From assembly GCA_002839675.1 (NCBI GenBank), contig PGYM01000001.1:1007602-1071601 (forward strand): DNA of 64,000 nucleotides, written 5' to 3'. The number at the start of each line of letters is the position of its first letter. Positions within the stretch are counted from its first letter, which is position 1. The stretch comes from Methanomicrobiales archaeon HGW-Methanomicrobiales-1. Its GTDB lineage: Archaea; Halobacteriota; Methanomicrobia; Methanomicrobiales; Methanospirillaceae. The position numbers and the translations under genes are program-made. The notes under the pieces were generated by a model, which was not told the origin of the DNA, searched no databases, and was given only the letters and a program-made list of their open reading frames with translations. Below are positions 32,717 through 40,788 of the stretch, one piece after another.

Positions 32717-35659
32717 ATGGAGAGTTGCGTTCACCGGATAGAAGTTCACTATACAACCGATCCCCGGTTAAAAACCCGGACCAGCAGGATCCGATCGTTA
32801 GGTTTTCCTGTAGATGAACTGCATCTCATCGATGTCTATACTATCGCCACCAGTACCCGCGATTTTTCCGGAAAGGAACTTGCCGATATCGGCACGCAAC
32901 TCATCAATCCCGTTGTCCAGAAATTCCTGGTAGACACGCCAACCCTGATGCCATTCGATTACGCAATAGAAGTAGGATTTCTTCCGGGCGTTACCGATAA
33001 TGTCGGCACCACAGCCCGGCAAACGATCGAAGATTTCTTGTCCATGAAATTTGTGGAAGGAGAAGCGGTCTACACTTCGCAGCTCTTTTTTGTCCGGGGC
33101 ACGTTGTCTCCCGCAGACCTGCAGAAACTTGCCGCAACGCTTGCGAACCCGCTCGTGAACCGGGTACATATCAAAACCCGGGCAGAGTATAGTGACAAAG
33201 GCATGGATCCGGTTGTGCCCGTTGTCCATCTCCATGAAATGCATTCCGCTGATATCGTGAACCTGGATATCGATGACCAGGAACTCGCACGGATTGGCAA
33301 AGAGGGAATAATTGATGGCCGGACCGGCCAGCGGAGAGGGCCGCTTGCGCTCGATCTCGCCCAATTGCACGCGATACGCGACTATTTTGATGTCGAGATG
33401 CGGATGCCGACCGACATCGAACTCGAGTCGCTGGCACAGACCTGGAGCGAGCATTGCAAGCACACGATCTTTGCATCGGCCATGGATGATGATGTTCCAA
33501 GGGGGCTGTACAAGACATTCATCCAGGAGGCAACCAACAAGATCCGTGCCGATAAGGGAGAAAAGGACATCTGCGTTACGGTGTTTACCGACAACTCGGG
33601 CTCGATCATTTTTGATGACACGTACCTGGTGACGCACAAAGTCGAGACCCACAACTCCCCCTCAGCGCTCGACCCGTTCGGCGGTGCCCTGACCGGTATT
33701 GTCGGGGTCAACCGCGACACAATCGGTTTCGGTCTCGGGGCAAAACCCTGCATCAACTTCTACGGGTACTGTGTCGGGGACCCGGATACCAGCCCCGCTC
33801 TCTTCCGGGCAAAGAACAAAACCAATCCCATCCTCTCCCCCCGACAGATTCTTGACGGGGTGGTGCGGGGCGTGGGTGTTGGCGGGAACTGCTCGGGCAT
33901 CCCCACGCCGCAGGGCTGGTGCTGGTTCGATCACCGGTACGGGGGAAAACCGCTCGTTTTTGCCGGGACGGTCGGCGTTATGCCGCTCGAACATGCAGGC
34001 CGGAAACTCTACGAGAAACAGGCCGCGCCCGGCGATCTCATTGTGGTTGCCGGTGGCCGCGTGGGAAAAGACGGCATCCACGGCGCCACGTTCTCTTCTG
34101 AAGCGCTCGACCCGGCCAGCCCGGTGACCGCAGTGCAGATCGGCGACCCTATCACCCAGAAGAAACTCTCCGATGTAATTGTCAAGGAAGCACGTGACCT
34201 TGAGTTGTACCGGAGCATCACGGACAATGGGGCTGGTGGGATCTCGTGTTCCGTTGCCGAAATGGCCAAGGAGTGCAATGGCTGTCACGTGCAGCTCGAC
34301 AAAGTGCCGCTGAAATATCACGGCATGGCCCCATGGGAGATCTGGATCTCGGAATCGCAGGAACGCATGACCCTTGCGGTGCCGCCGGAAAAACTGGATG
34401 CACTCATGACCCTGATGCAGAGCCGGGAAGTGGAAGCGACGGTGATCGGGACGTTTACGGATTCCGGCAAATGCGTGGTAGAGTGGCACGGCAATGTCGT
34501 GATGGAGATCGGCCTGGACTTCCTCCACGACGGCTTGCCGAAAAAGCACCTCAAGACTACGTACACGAAACAGACCTGGCCCGAACCGGACACTCCCTGC
34601 CCCGACCGTCTCGATGCAACCCTTCGCTCGATGCTGGGCCGGAAAAATATCTGCTCGAAAGAGTTCATCTCCCTCCAGTACGACCATACGGTGCAGGGTG
34701 GCCACGTGCTTGGGCCGGTGCAGGGAGCCGGCCGGGTGCAGGGTGCAGCCACGCTGACCAAAGTGGTGCAGGGCTCGAAAAAAGGCGTGGGACTTTCGCA
34801 GGGACTTTTTCCCGCATACTCCGAGATTGACCCGTACCGGATGGCCGGCGCTGCAATCGATACTGCCATCCGGGGCCTTATCGCCATCGGCGTCCCGCTC
34901 GATACGATTGCAATTCTTGACAACTTCTGCTGGTGCTCCTCCGATGAACCCGAGCGGCTTGGCCAGCTGAAACTTGCGGCGAAGGGTTGCTACGATTACG
35001 CGGTTGCATTTGGCACCCCCTTCATCTCCGGCAAGGACAGCATGTACAATGATTTCTCGGGCTTCGATGCGGAGGATAACCGGGTAAAGATCTCGGTGCC
35101 TCCCACGCTGCTCATCTCCTCCATAGGCATCCATGCGGACGTGGCCAAATCGGTTTCCCTTGACGCGAAGATCGAGGGCGACTTAGTATACATTATCGGG
35201 GAGACTGCTGAAGAACTGGGCGGGTCGGAGTATTTCGCCCTGCTCGACAGGATCGGCAATACGGTGCCGGCACTGGACGCAACGGTCATGAAAGCCCGGT
35301 ACAGCCGGCTGACCGATGCCATTACCCATGAACTCGTGGCCTCGGCCTTCCCGGTCAGCCACGGGGGGCTGGGAACAACGCTGGCCAAAGTTGCAATCGC
35401 GGGCCAGCTGGGTATGGATATCACCATACCGACGGCCCTGCGCCCGGACTATTATCTCTTCTCTGAATCACTTGGCCGGTTCGTGGTAACGGTTGCCCCG
35501 GACCACAAGCGGGAGTTCGAGCGGACCTGCGGGGCCGATGCCCTGCTGCTGGGCCGCGTTGGCGGCAAAAACCTGCGGATAACATCGGATAAACTCCTGC
35601 TGGATATTCCCGTAACTGAACTCGAAGCGGTGTACAAGGCACCCTTCCGGGGGTACTGA
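32717..35659 (+). CDS. purL: Phosphoribosylformylglycinamidine synthase PurL with PurS-like N-terminus
   Basis: This enzyme makes FGAM from FGAR, ATP and ammonia in purine synthesis, the ammonia coming from PurQ. From the ATG at 32717 it is 980 residues, longer than the roughly 740-residue small PurL. The first about 180 residues look like a fused PurS-type segment (HRIEVHYTTDPRLKTRTSRI...). The catalytic body starts near 225 with SLAQTWSEHCKHTIFA, which carries the conserved histidine. Other motifs are THKVETHNSPSALDPFGGA, ITDNGAGGISCSVAEMA and HGGLGTTLAKVAIAG. No glutaminase domain is attached; PurQ follows 2 bases after the stop. No separate purS gene is seen. An in-frame TTG at 32696 is a weaker start. 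Confidence 0.93.
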   Translation: MESCVHRIEVHYTTDPRLKTRTSRIRSLGFPVDELHLIDVYTIATSTRDFSGKELADIGTQLINPVVQKFLVDTPTLMPFDYAIEVGFLPGVTDNVGTTARQTIEDFLSMKFVEGEAVYTSQLFFVRGTLSPADLQKLAATLANPLVNRVHIKTRAEYSDKGMDPVVPVVHLHEMHSADIVNLDIDDQELARIGKEGIIDGRTGQRRGPLALDLAQLHAIRDYFDVEMRMPTDIELESLAQTWSEHCKHTIFASAMDDDVPRGLYKTFIQEATNKIRADKGEKDICVTVFTDNSGSIIFDDTYLVTHKVETHNSPSALDPFGGALTGIVGVNRDTIGFGLGAKPCINFYGYCVGDPDTSPALFRAKNKTNPILSPRQILDGVVRGVGVGGNCSGIPTPQGWCWFDHRYGGKPLVFAGTVGVMPLEHAGRKLYEKQAAPGDLIVVAGGRVGKDGIHGATFSSEALDPASPVTAVQIGDPITQKKLSDVIVKEARDLELYRSITDNGAGGISCSVAEMAKECNGCHVQLDKVPLKYHGMAPWEIWISESQERMTLAVPPEKLDALMTLMQSREVEATVIGTFTDSGKCVVEWHGNVVMEIGLDFLHDGLPKKHLKTTYTKQTWPEPDTPCPDRLDATLRSMLGRKNICSKEFISLQYDHTVQGGHVLGPVQGAGRVQGAATLTKVVQGSKKGVGLSQGLFPAYSEIDPYRMAGAAIDTAIRGLIAIGVPLDTIAILDNFCWCSSDEPERLGQLKLAAKGCYDYAVAFGTPFISGKDSMYNDFSGFDAEDNRVKISVPPTLLISSIGIHADVAKSVSLDAKIEGDLVYIIGETAEELGGSEYFALLDRIGNTVPALDATVMKARYSRLTDAITHELVASAFPVSHGGLGTTLAKVAIAGQLGMDITIPTALRPDYYLFSESLGRFVVTVAPDHKREFERTCGADALLLGRVGGKNLRITSDKLLLDIPVTELEAVYKAPFRGY

Positions 35660-35661
35660 TC

Positions 35662-36528
35662 ATGACCATTGCTGCACAACAAACCTCCTTAAGGAAAGTC
35701 GGTGCATCGCGGGGAACTGCCCCGGTGATGATCGATGAAAAAGCGCTGATCATGAGCGGCTTTGGGATCAACTCCGAGATGGAGACCAAAGAGGTACTTG
35801 CCCGGGCCGGTATGGACGCAGACATTGTCCACATCAATGACCTGATAGCCGGCCGCAACCGGCTGTCGGACTACCGGCTGCTGGTCTTTCCCGGCGGTTT
35901 TTCCTATGGTGACGATACTGGTGCCGGTAATGCGTACGCCAACCGGGTGAGAAACAATATCTGGGACGATCTCCTGGAGTTCCTTGACGGCGATAATCTC
36001 GTGCTGGGAATCTGTAATGGCTTCCAGATTCTCGCAAACCTCGGGTTAGTACCGGCGTTTGACAAGCACTATGCCCGCGACATTGCCCTGATGCCCAACC
36101 GGGGCGGCAGGCTGGAGTGCCGGTTTGTTTCCCTGAAACCCGCTGCCGACAATCTCTGGACAAAAGGTATCGAACGGCTGTACTGCCCGGTGGCCCATGG
36201 TGAAGGCAACCTCTCGTGCTCGCCCGAGACCCTGCTGCGCCTCAAGCGACAGAAGCAGATTGCGTTTACCTACTGCCACGAGGACCTGACCCCGGCCTAT
36301 GGCGAATACCCGTGGAACCCGAATGGTTCGGTAGAGGATATTGCCGGGATCACGTCCGCTGACGGCAAAGTGCTGGGCCTAATGCCGCACCCCGAGCGGG
36401 CCATGGAGTTTGTCAACCTGTATGACTGGCCGCTCAGGAAAGAAGAGATGCGGCGCAAAGGTGTGGCGCTGCCGGCAGAATCATTAAACATGCACCTGTT
36501 CCGGAATGCCGTCGGGTATTTCCGGTGA
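35662..36528 (+). CDS. purQ: Phosphoribosylformylglycinamidine synthase glutaminase subunit PurQ
   Basis: PurQ hydrolyses glutamine and supplies ammonia to PurL. The class I glutaminase nucleophile is Cys118 in LGICNGFQIL, and the histidine/glutamate pair is in MPHPERAM near residues 247-254. The oxyanion segment is VFPGGFSYGDD (about 75-85). At 288 residues it is longer than the roughly 225-residue PurQ of small-PurL systems, which fits pairing with the large PurL immediately upstream. The start codon follows the purL stop by 2 bases, so they are co-translated. A T-rich run (36531-36553) after the stop is a probable terminator. Confidence 0.94.
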   Translation: MTIAAQQTSLRKVGASRGTAPVMIDEKALIMSGFGINSEMETKEVLARAGMDADIVHINDLIAGRNRLSDYRLLVFPGGFSYGDDTGAGNAYANRVRNNIWDDLLEFLDGDNLVLGICNGFQILANLGLVPAFDKHYARDIALMPNRGGRLECRFVSLKPAADNLWTKGIERLYCPVAHGEGNLSCSPETLLRLKRQKQIAFTYCHEDLTPAYGEYPWNPNGSVEDIAGITSADGKVLGLMPHPERAMEFVNLYDWPLRKEEMRRKGVALPAESLNMHLFRNAVGYFR

Positions 36529-36583
36529 ACATTTTTTCTGAAAATTTTTACTTTGTTCCGGGCAAAAAATTTTGACCGGTTCG

Positions 36584-36778
36584 TCATTTTACAATAACAA
36601 TCAGGTCGCCATCCGGAGTTATATTATATCGCTCAGAGATCGTTGCATCATCCCAAGCACTCGTTCTGCCAAAAACAAGGGAAATTTTTTCACGAATCCG
36701 GATTATTTTCTCATCATCATATATCGTAACGGGAGTATCCATCTTCCCGGCACGCCGGGGTTTGTGCATGCATTCCAT
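36584..36778 (-). CDS. Small hypothetical protein
   Basis: A 64-codon frame starts ATG at 36778, but a shorter start at MDTPVTIYDDEKI (residue 13) after GGGAAG is about as likely. The predicted protein is charged and soluble (EKIIRIREKISLVFGRTSAWDDATISERYN, shown here only in part by key residues WDDAT and ISERYN) and ends with a hydrophobic strand DLIVIVK. It resembles no family I know. It lies on the minus strand downstream of the DUF2164 gene with an 88-base gap. Coding status is moderate: there is no alternative gene in the region and the composition matches neighbours. Confidence 0.45.
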   Translation of the reverse strand: MECMHKPRRAGKMDTPVTIYDDEKIIRIREKISLVFGRTSAWDDATISERYNITPDGDLIVIVK

Positions 36779-36866
36779 GCAACAGCATCATACGATTGCG
36801 ATATTAAACCGACAGGAGCGAGTCGCGAAAGTGTCAATCACCGCTGTATCTGCGGATAGACGGGCA

Positions 36867-37106
36867 TCATTTCCGGATTGAGAGAAGATCCTCAGCCGCG
36901 TCCTGCATGTAACGATGGGAATCCTCGATGCCCTGGTTGTAAAATTCCGGTGCTAATTCTTTTTGTATGAAATCCAGGATCAGACCCGCAGCCAGGTCAC
37001 CGAGCTCTTCTTCCCGCTCGTGTAAAAAATATTTCTTTATCTCCGCGACCATCTCGTCCCTTCTCTCGCTGGTTAACGCGAACAATTTTTCATCCCGCAT
37101 ATCCAT
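36867..37106 (-). CDS. DUF2164 family protein
   Basis: This 79-residue protein has the DUF2164 pattern: ERRDEMVAEIKKYFLHER, then EELGDLAAGLILDFIQKEL and APEFYNQGIEDSHRYM. The family consists of small soluble proteins of bacteria and archaea without known function. The two alpha-helical halves are joined by the conserved EELGDLAA segment. The gene is monocistronic or leads a pair with the small hypothetical gene 88 bases downstream. The ATG is at 37106; no strong ribosome site is seen. Confidence 0.85.
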   Translation of the reverse strand: MDMRDEKLFALTSERRDEMVAEIKKYFLHEREEELGDLAAGLILDFIQKELAPEFYNQGIEDSHRYMQDAAEDLLSIRK

Positions 37107-37555
37107 GCATCTGATTTTTCCTGTAAAACATTTTTCGTCGCATCTCCGCTGCCCGGGAATAACCCTAGATTAACGTCATTATCTGAAGAGAGAAACTTCC
37201 AATATCAGCCCCTAAACAGGCCTTCATTTCATTTTCACCCACACCTATTAATCTGAAAAACGATTGCCACCTCAATGATGCGATTTGCTGACTTTTTAGA
37301 GCCAATTGACCAGGGGATTCAGCCAATCGGGGTTCAATGTGCAGTTTTCAAAAACAATAGTGTCATTTTTTGTGAATTGGTGTCATTTTGGAGACCGGCA
37401 ACCTCCGGGAAAGTCGCGCGGGCAGTATCAATAGCATAAAAAAAATGTCACAAAATTCTTGAAAAAATCGATAACCAGGGTTACAAGCAGGTAGAATATT
37501 TTTAAGAAAAATTATCGGAAACTAAGGGAATGAACGGGTTGGGAAATCCCCGGTC
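37107..37555. other. Intergenic region without recognised gene
   Basis: These 449 AT-rich bases hold no supported gene. GTGTCATTTTTTG at about 37361-37372 and GTGTCATTTTGG at about 37380-37391 form an imperfect direct repeat with a spacing close to two helical turns. Several A/T tracts (37438-37470, 37498-37515) may be promoter or terminator sequences. No function is assigned. Confidence 0.5.
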
Positions 37556-37690
37556 TTATTTTGCGCTGTCATACCCGCAGCGTTTGCAGGTGTAGCTGCC
37601 ATCGGGCCTGACTTTCAGATTGGTATCCTGGCACTTTGCACAGATCGGCTTATCACGTTTCACTCGTATGGCTTGTGGTTTTTGATCCAT
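37556..37690 (-). CDS. 44-residue single zinc-ribbon protein
   Basis: This small frame from the ATG at 37690 to a TAA at 37556-37558 encodes a basic N-terminus (MDQKPQAIRVKRDKP) and one four-cysteine zinc ribbon, CAKC...CKRCGY (Cys17, 20, 35, 38). The regular Cys spacing makes it a real gene despite its length. Similar tiny ribbons occur in archaea as ribosome-, transcription- or tRNA-associated proteins, but the precise identity is unknown. No Shine-Dalgarno site is visible; AT-rich sequence 10-45 bases upstream could be a TATA box for a leaderless mRNA. Confidence 0.7.
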   Translation of the reverse strand: MDQKPQAIRVKRDKPICAKCQDTNLKVRPDGSYTCKRCGYDSAK

Positions 37691-37797
37691 GAGGATTGGT
37701 TGTTATATACCTATTTAGATATACCGTCATCGAAGGAGTGGCATATCCCTGCCTTTTTCCTAACCACATATTCATTGCCAAGCAGGCATAATAACGG

Positions 37798-38829
37798 ATG
37801 AGCACTATGACAATTTCTCTTCGATTATGGGTATCTATCATGCTCGTCTGTGTACTGCTGGCCCTGCCCCCGGCTGCTGCGGTCTCATTATCACCCGGCA
37901 GCTCTTTTTCAGGTGCAGCGTCAATAGCAAACGGCGACCCGGTCTATATTCACGGCATAGCCACCGGTCACCCGCAAAACGGCCTGCAGGTATGGCTGTT
38001 TGGGAATAATTATATGAAAATTTCCACAGTGTCAACTAACGCGGATAATTCCTACGAGTACGAACTCAAACCTGCGGATACCCGGGCCCTTGCACCGGGA
38101 CAGTACTATGTCCTGATCCAGCATCCCATGATGAACGGGCAGTTCGATATTTACTATGATGCCGCAACGGGCCAGATTGTCAACCGCCAGCTCGGGACCG
38201 GGACATCCATCTTCCAGCTCACCGGATCCGGCAGTCTCCAGACACCGGCCGGTGCAAACGCACTGATGCAGGCAATCAACAGCCAGAATGTTGACGATAC
38301 CTTTGCTGCCACATCGTTTATCGTCAATCCTTCGACCGCATTTATCGACCCGGTCGGGACTCATGCGGTGGGAGAACAGTTCACTATAACCGGTTCAACC
38401 AACCTTGCCGTCGGGGATAACCTGATGGTCGAGATCACCTCTTCGTCATTTAAACCCACATCAAAATCGCAGAGTGCCGAATTCTCGGGTGCATCGGGCA
38501 TGGTCAAAGTAGAACAGGGCAGCGGTACATTGAACCGGTGGTCGTTTCCGGTCGATGCCTCCACATTCAAGCCGGATGAATATATCGTTAAAGTCTCCGG
38601 TATCACCGTGGATGTAACGGGATCTACCCTTTTTACTATCGTAGCAAAACTCCCCCCCACTCCTGCGACACCGGCACCGGTTGTTACAGAACAAACACAA
38701 GCACCGGTCACTACAACAATACCATCACCAACACCGGTGCCCACAACCCAGAAAGCACCAGTACCGGTGACTATACTGATCGGTGCGATTGGGCTGGCAA
38801 TCCTGATGAACACGAAACGAAGAGAATAA
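37798..38829 (+). CDS. Secreted surface protein with C-terminal membrane anchor
   Basis: This 343-residue protein has a signal peptide (about 1-30, LRLWVSIMLVCVLLALPPAAA) and two beta-rich regions with phrases such as GDPVYIHGIATGHP and GEQFTITGSTNLAVGDNLMVEI. A Pro/Thr-rich stalk (about 290-325) and a C-terminal hydrophobic anchor ending in KRRE complete it. This is the usual build of Methanomicrobiales S-layer-like or surface proteins, including those with DUF3821-type domains; I am not certain of the exact family. It is followed by a good terminator hairpin. It may be glycosylated, as several NxS/T sites are present. Confidence 0.75.
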   Translation: MSTMTISLRLWVSIMLVCVLLALPPAAAVSLSPGSSFSGAASIANGDPVYIHGIATGHPQNGLQVWLFGNNYMKISTVSTNADNSYEYELKPADTRALAPGQYYVLIQHPMMNGQFDIYYDAATGQIVNRQLGTGTSIFQLTGSGSLQTPAGANALMQAINSQNVDDTFAATSFIVNPSTAFIDPVGTHAVGEQFTITGSTNLAVGDNLMVEITSSSFKPTSKSQSAEFSGASGMVKVEQGSGTLNRWSFPVDASTFKPDEYIVKVSGITVDVTGSTLFTIVAKLPPTPATPAPVVTEQTQAPVTTTIPSPTPVPTTQKAPVPVTILIGAIGLAILMNTKRRE

Positions 38830-38832
38830 CTC

Positions 38833-38857
38833 CGGAAAATTTTTTTTCCGTTTTTTT
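38833..38857 (+). terminator. Hairpin plus T-run terminator after the surface protein gene
   Basis: CGGAAAA and TTTTCCG form a seven-pair stem with a four-T loop, followed at once by seven T. It begins 4 bases after the stop codon at 38829. Confidence 0.6.
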
Positions 38858-39014
38858 AATTGTTTGTCAGACTTCTGAAACTATCCACAGATCCTCTGGC
38901 CGGACCGGTAAAAATTACTGCAATAATTCCTCAATAGCAATGCCTTAAAAACAATAAATATTCCATAAAATTTAGATTTATTTCCGCCCTGTTTTTGTAA
39001 AACAAATTCGATTA

Positions 39015-39047
39015 TGTTATATGTTAGCATGCTACAATATAGCATGG
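39015..39047 (+). promoter_or_regulatory. Promoter/operator candidate for the symporter operon (TAGCATG repeats)
   Basis: A TATA-like GTTATATG (39016-39023) is followed by a perfect ten-base palindrome TAGCATGCTA (39025-39034) and a second TAGCATG at 39040-39046, 15 bases later. The ATG of the small accessory gene is at 39052. The elements overlap the expected transcription start, a typical place for a repressor operator. Confidence 0.45.
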
Positions 39048-39051
39048 TACT

Positions 39052-39156
39052 ATGTTCGGATTACCGGATATCACAATCATTGTTTTTGGAATAGTAACGA
39101 TCATTGCAATCGCTTTGCTCATTATATGGGGAATAACCTTTAAGGGGCATGATTAA
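39052..39156 (+). CDS. Symporter small accessory membrane protein (34 aa)
   Basis: This short frame encodes one transmembrane helix (about residues 5-28, rich in I, V and L, ending LLIIWGITF) and a short polar tail KGHD. It overlaps the following sodium:solute symporter gene by 8 bases, and AAGGGG at its end is the ribosome site for the symporter. Tiny one-helix proteins encoded just before archaeal SSS symporters are known as symporter small accessory proteins, and the size and hydrophobic pattern match. It likely stabilises or regulates the symporter in the membrane. Confidence 0.8.
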   Translation: MFGLPDITIIVFGIVTIIAIALLIIWGITFKGHD

Positions 39157-40681
39157 TATGGCCGATTTTGTCACTATTGCGGTTGTTTCTCTCTATTTCC
39201 TTGCCATGCTCGGAATTGGATTCTGGGCATCTAAAAAGATCAAGAACACCAACGATTATCTCAATGCCGGACGCTCCTTAGGATTCTGGATGTTCGTTCT
39301 CCTGATGATAGGAACGGTCTGCTCGGGCATGTCCCTGCTCGGGGTTTCCGGTCTCGGGTATAAGATGGGCTGGCCAACGATGTGGGAACAAATATTTGTC
39401 CCGCTTTCGATTGCGTTCTGTATCGTCTTTTTTGGCGTGAAACTCCATAACGTTGCAAAAACATCCGGGTACGTAACGGTACAGGATTACCTTGCTCACC
39501 GGTACGAGAGCCCGACCGCTCTGCGAACACTCGCTGCAATTGCCGGTATCATCGTTTCACTCATCTACCTTGTCGGACAATATACCGCAATTGCGATCGT
39601 GCTTATGTGGCTCTTCCAGATCCCGCTCTGGCTGGCCCTGCTTATCGCAACCGCAGTGACCATGGTCTATACCGCGATTGGCGGGCTCTACGCGGTGGCG
39701 TGGGCTGCAACCATTCAGTCCATCATCCTGATTGTCGGCGTGCTCATCATGGCACCCATCATCATATTTTATGCGGGCGGATTTACTCATGTCAATGAAT
39801 TCATTGCATCGGTAAACCCGAACCTTGTCATGCCGTGGATGCCGACCGGTGCATTTGCCATCCCGTACATCTTCTCGTTTGCCATACTCCTCATGGTAGG
39901 CCTGGCCTGTGCCCCGCATGTCATCAACAATGTGCTGGCGATAAAAGATGTCAAGTACTTTAAATGGGCACCACTCATCGCGTTCTTCATCTACCTGGCA
40001 ACCATGGTCCTCTTGAAATTCACCGGTTTTGCCGGGCTCACCATGGTAAAAGAAGGAGTGTTCGCCCTCCCGAATGTCCCAAATGCCGGGGATTTTGTTA
40101 TCCTTTACGGGATCCAGTATGCCCTGCCTCTCATCACGCTCTGGGCAGTCTTTGCCGTTATTGTGCTTGCCGCCGTCATGTCCACGACCGACCGGTTGAT
40201 GCTGACTATCGGGGCGATGTTCTCGTGGGACATCTACAAGAAAGTGTTAAAACCCGATGCGGATGACAAATCCGTTCTCCTGCTCTCAAAAATTGTGGTA
40301 GTGATCTCCGCTATTGTCTCCATGATCCTTGCAATCAACCCGCCGGAGATGCTGGCAAGCCTCATCTGGATGGGTATCGGGGTCATGCTCGCAACATTTG
40401 CGGTCCCGCTCCTTGCCGGTCTTTACTGGCGGGGAGCAACCCGTGAGGGAGCGCTTGCGGCAATGTCACTGGGGCTAATTTCCTCACTCATTATAGGGGG
40501 TCTTAATTATTCCAAGACGGTTGCCATGGGCTTCGAATTTGCAACAATTCCCATGCACTTCTCATTCTATGCATTCGTGATCTCCATTCTTGCAATGATT
40601 ATTGTCAGCCTGTTGACTGCAAAAACCTCTGAAAAAGTGCTCAACGAGACCCAGACCGGCTGGTACTTCTCAAAACATTAA
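39149..40681 (+). CDS. Sodium:solute symporter (SSS family)
   Basis: This 510-residue integral membrane protein has about thirteen hydrophobic segments. The SSS core is clear: the unwound first core helix DYLNAGRSLGFWMFVLLMIG (about 31-50), YVTVQDYLAHRYES, and VYTAIGGLYAVAWAATIQS (about 173-191), which holds the sodium-site region. VMSTTDRLMLTIGAMFSWD (about 345-363) is the other half of the Na2 site. The substrate could be a carboxylate, amino acid or osmolyte such as proline; sequence alone does not decide. It is translated with the 34-residue accessory protein. A start at the ATG at 39158 (MADFVTI) is also possible. Confidence 0.92.
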   Translation: MINMADFVTIAVVSLYFLAMLGIGFWASKKIKNTNDYLNAGRSLGFWMFVLLMIGTVCSGMSLLGVSGLGYKMGWPTMWEQIFVPLSIAFCIVFFGVKLHNVAKTSGYVTVQDYLAHRYESPTALRTLAAIAGIIVSLIYLVGQYTAIAIVLMWLFQIPLWLALLIATAVTMVYTAIGGLYAVAWAATIQSIILIVGVLIMAPIIIFYAGGFTHVNEFIASVNPNLVMPWMPTGAFAIPYIFSFAILLMVGLACAPHVINNVLAIKDVKYFKWAPLIAFFIYLATMVLLKFTGFAGLTMVKEGVFALPNVPNAGDFVILYGIQYALPLITLWAVFAVIVLAAVMSTTDRLMLTIGAMFSWDIYKKVLKPDADDKSVLLLSKIVVVISAIVSMILAINPPEMLASLIWMGIGVMLATFAVPLLAGLYWRGATREGALAAMSLGLISSLIIGGLNYSKTVAMGFEFATIPMHFSFYAFVISILAMIIVSLLTAKTSEKVLNETQTGWYFSKH

Positions 40682-40751
40682 TCTATTTTTATGATTTCAG
40701 GGACAGACAATACTGGACATCTTTATAAAAAAATTCTGGGTGTCCGGGCGG

Positions 40752-40767
40752 GCAGGTTTTTACCTGC
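40752..40767. terminator. Hairpin between the symporter and the next gene
   Basis: GCAGGT and ACCTGC form a perfect six-pair stem with a four-base T loop, followed 9-15 bases later by a run of T. It may terminate symporter transcription or act in the leader of the next gene. Confidence 0.4.
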
Positions 40768-40788
40768 TGGCAAAACATTTTTTCCCCA

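Noticed and set aside
33662..35134. 490-codon frame antisense to purL
   Set aside because: It lies completely within purL, whose motifs are intact. Long antisense frames are common in GC-rich genes with this codon use.
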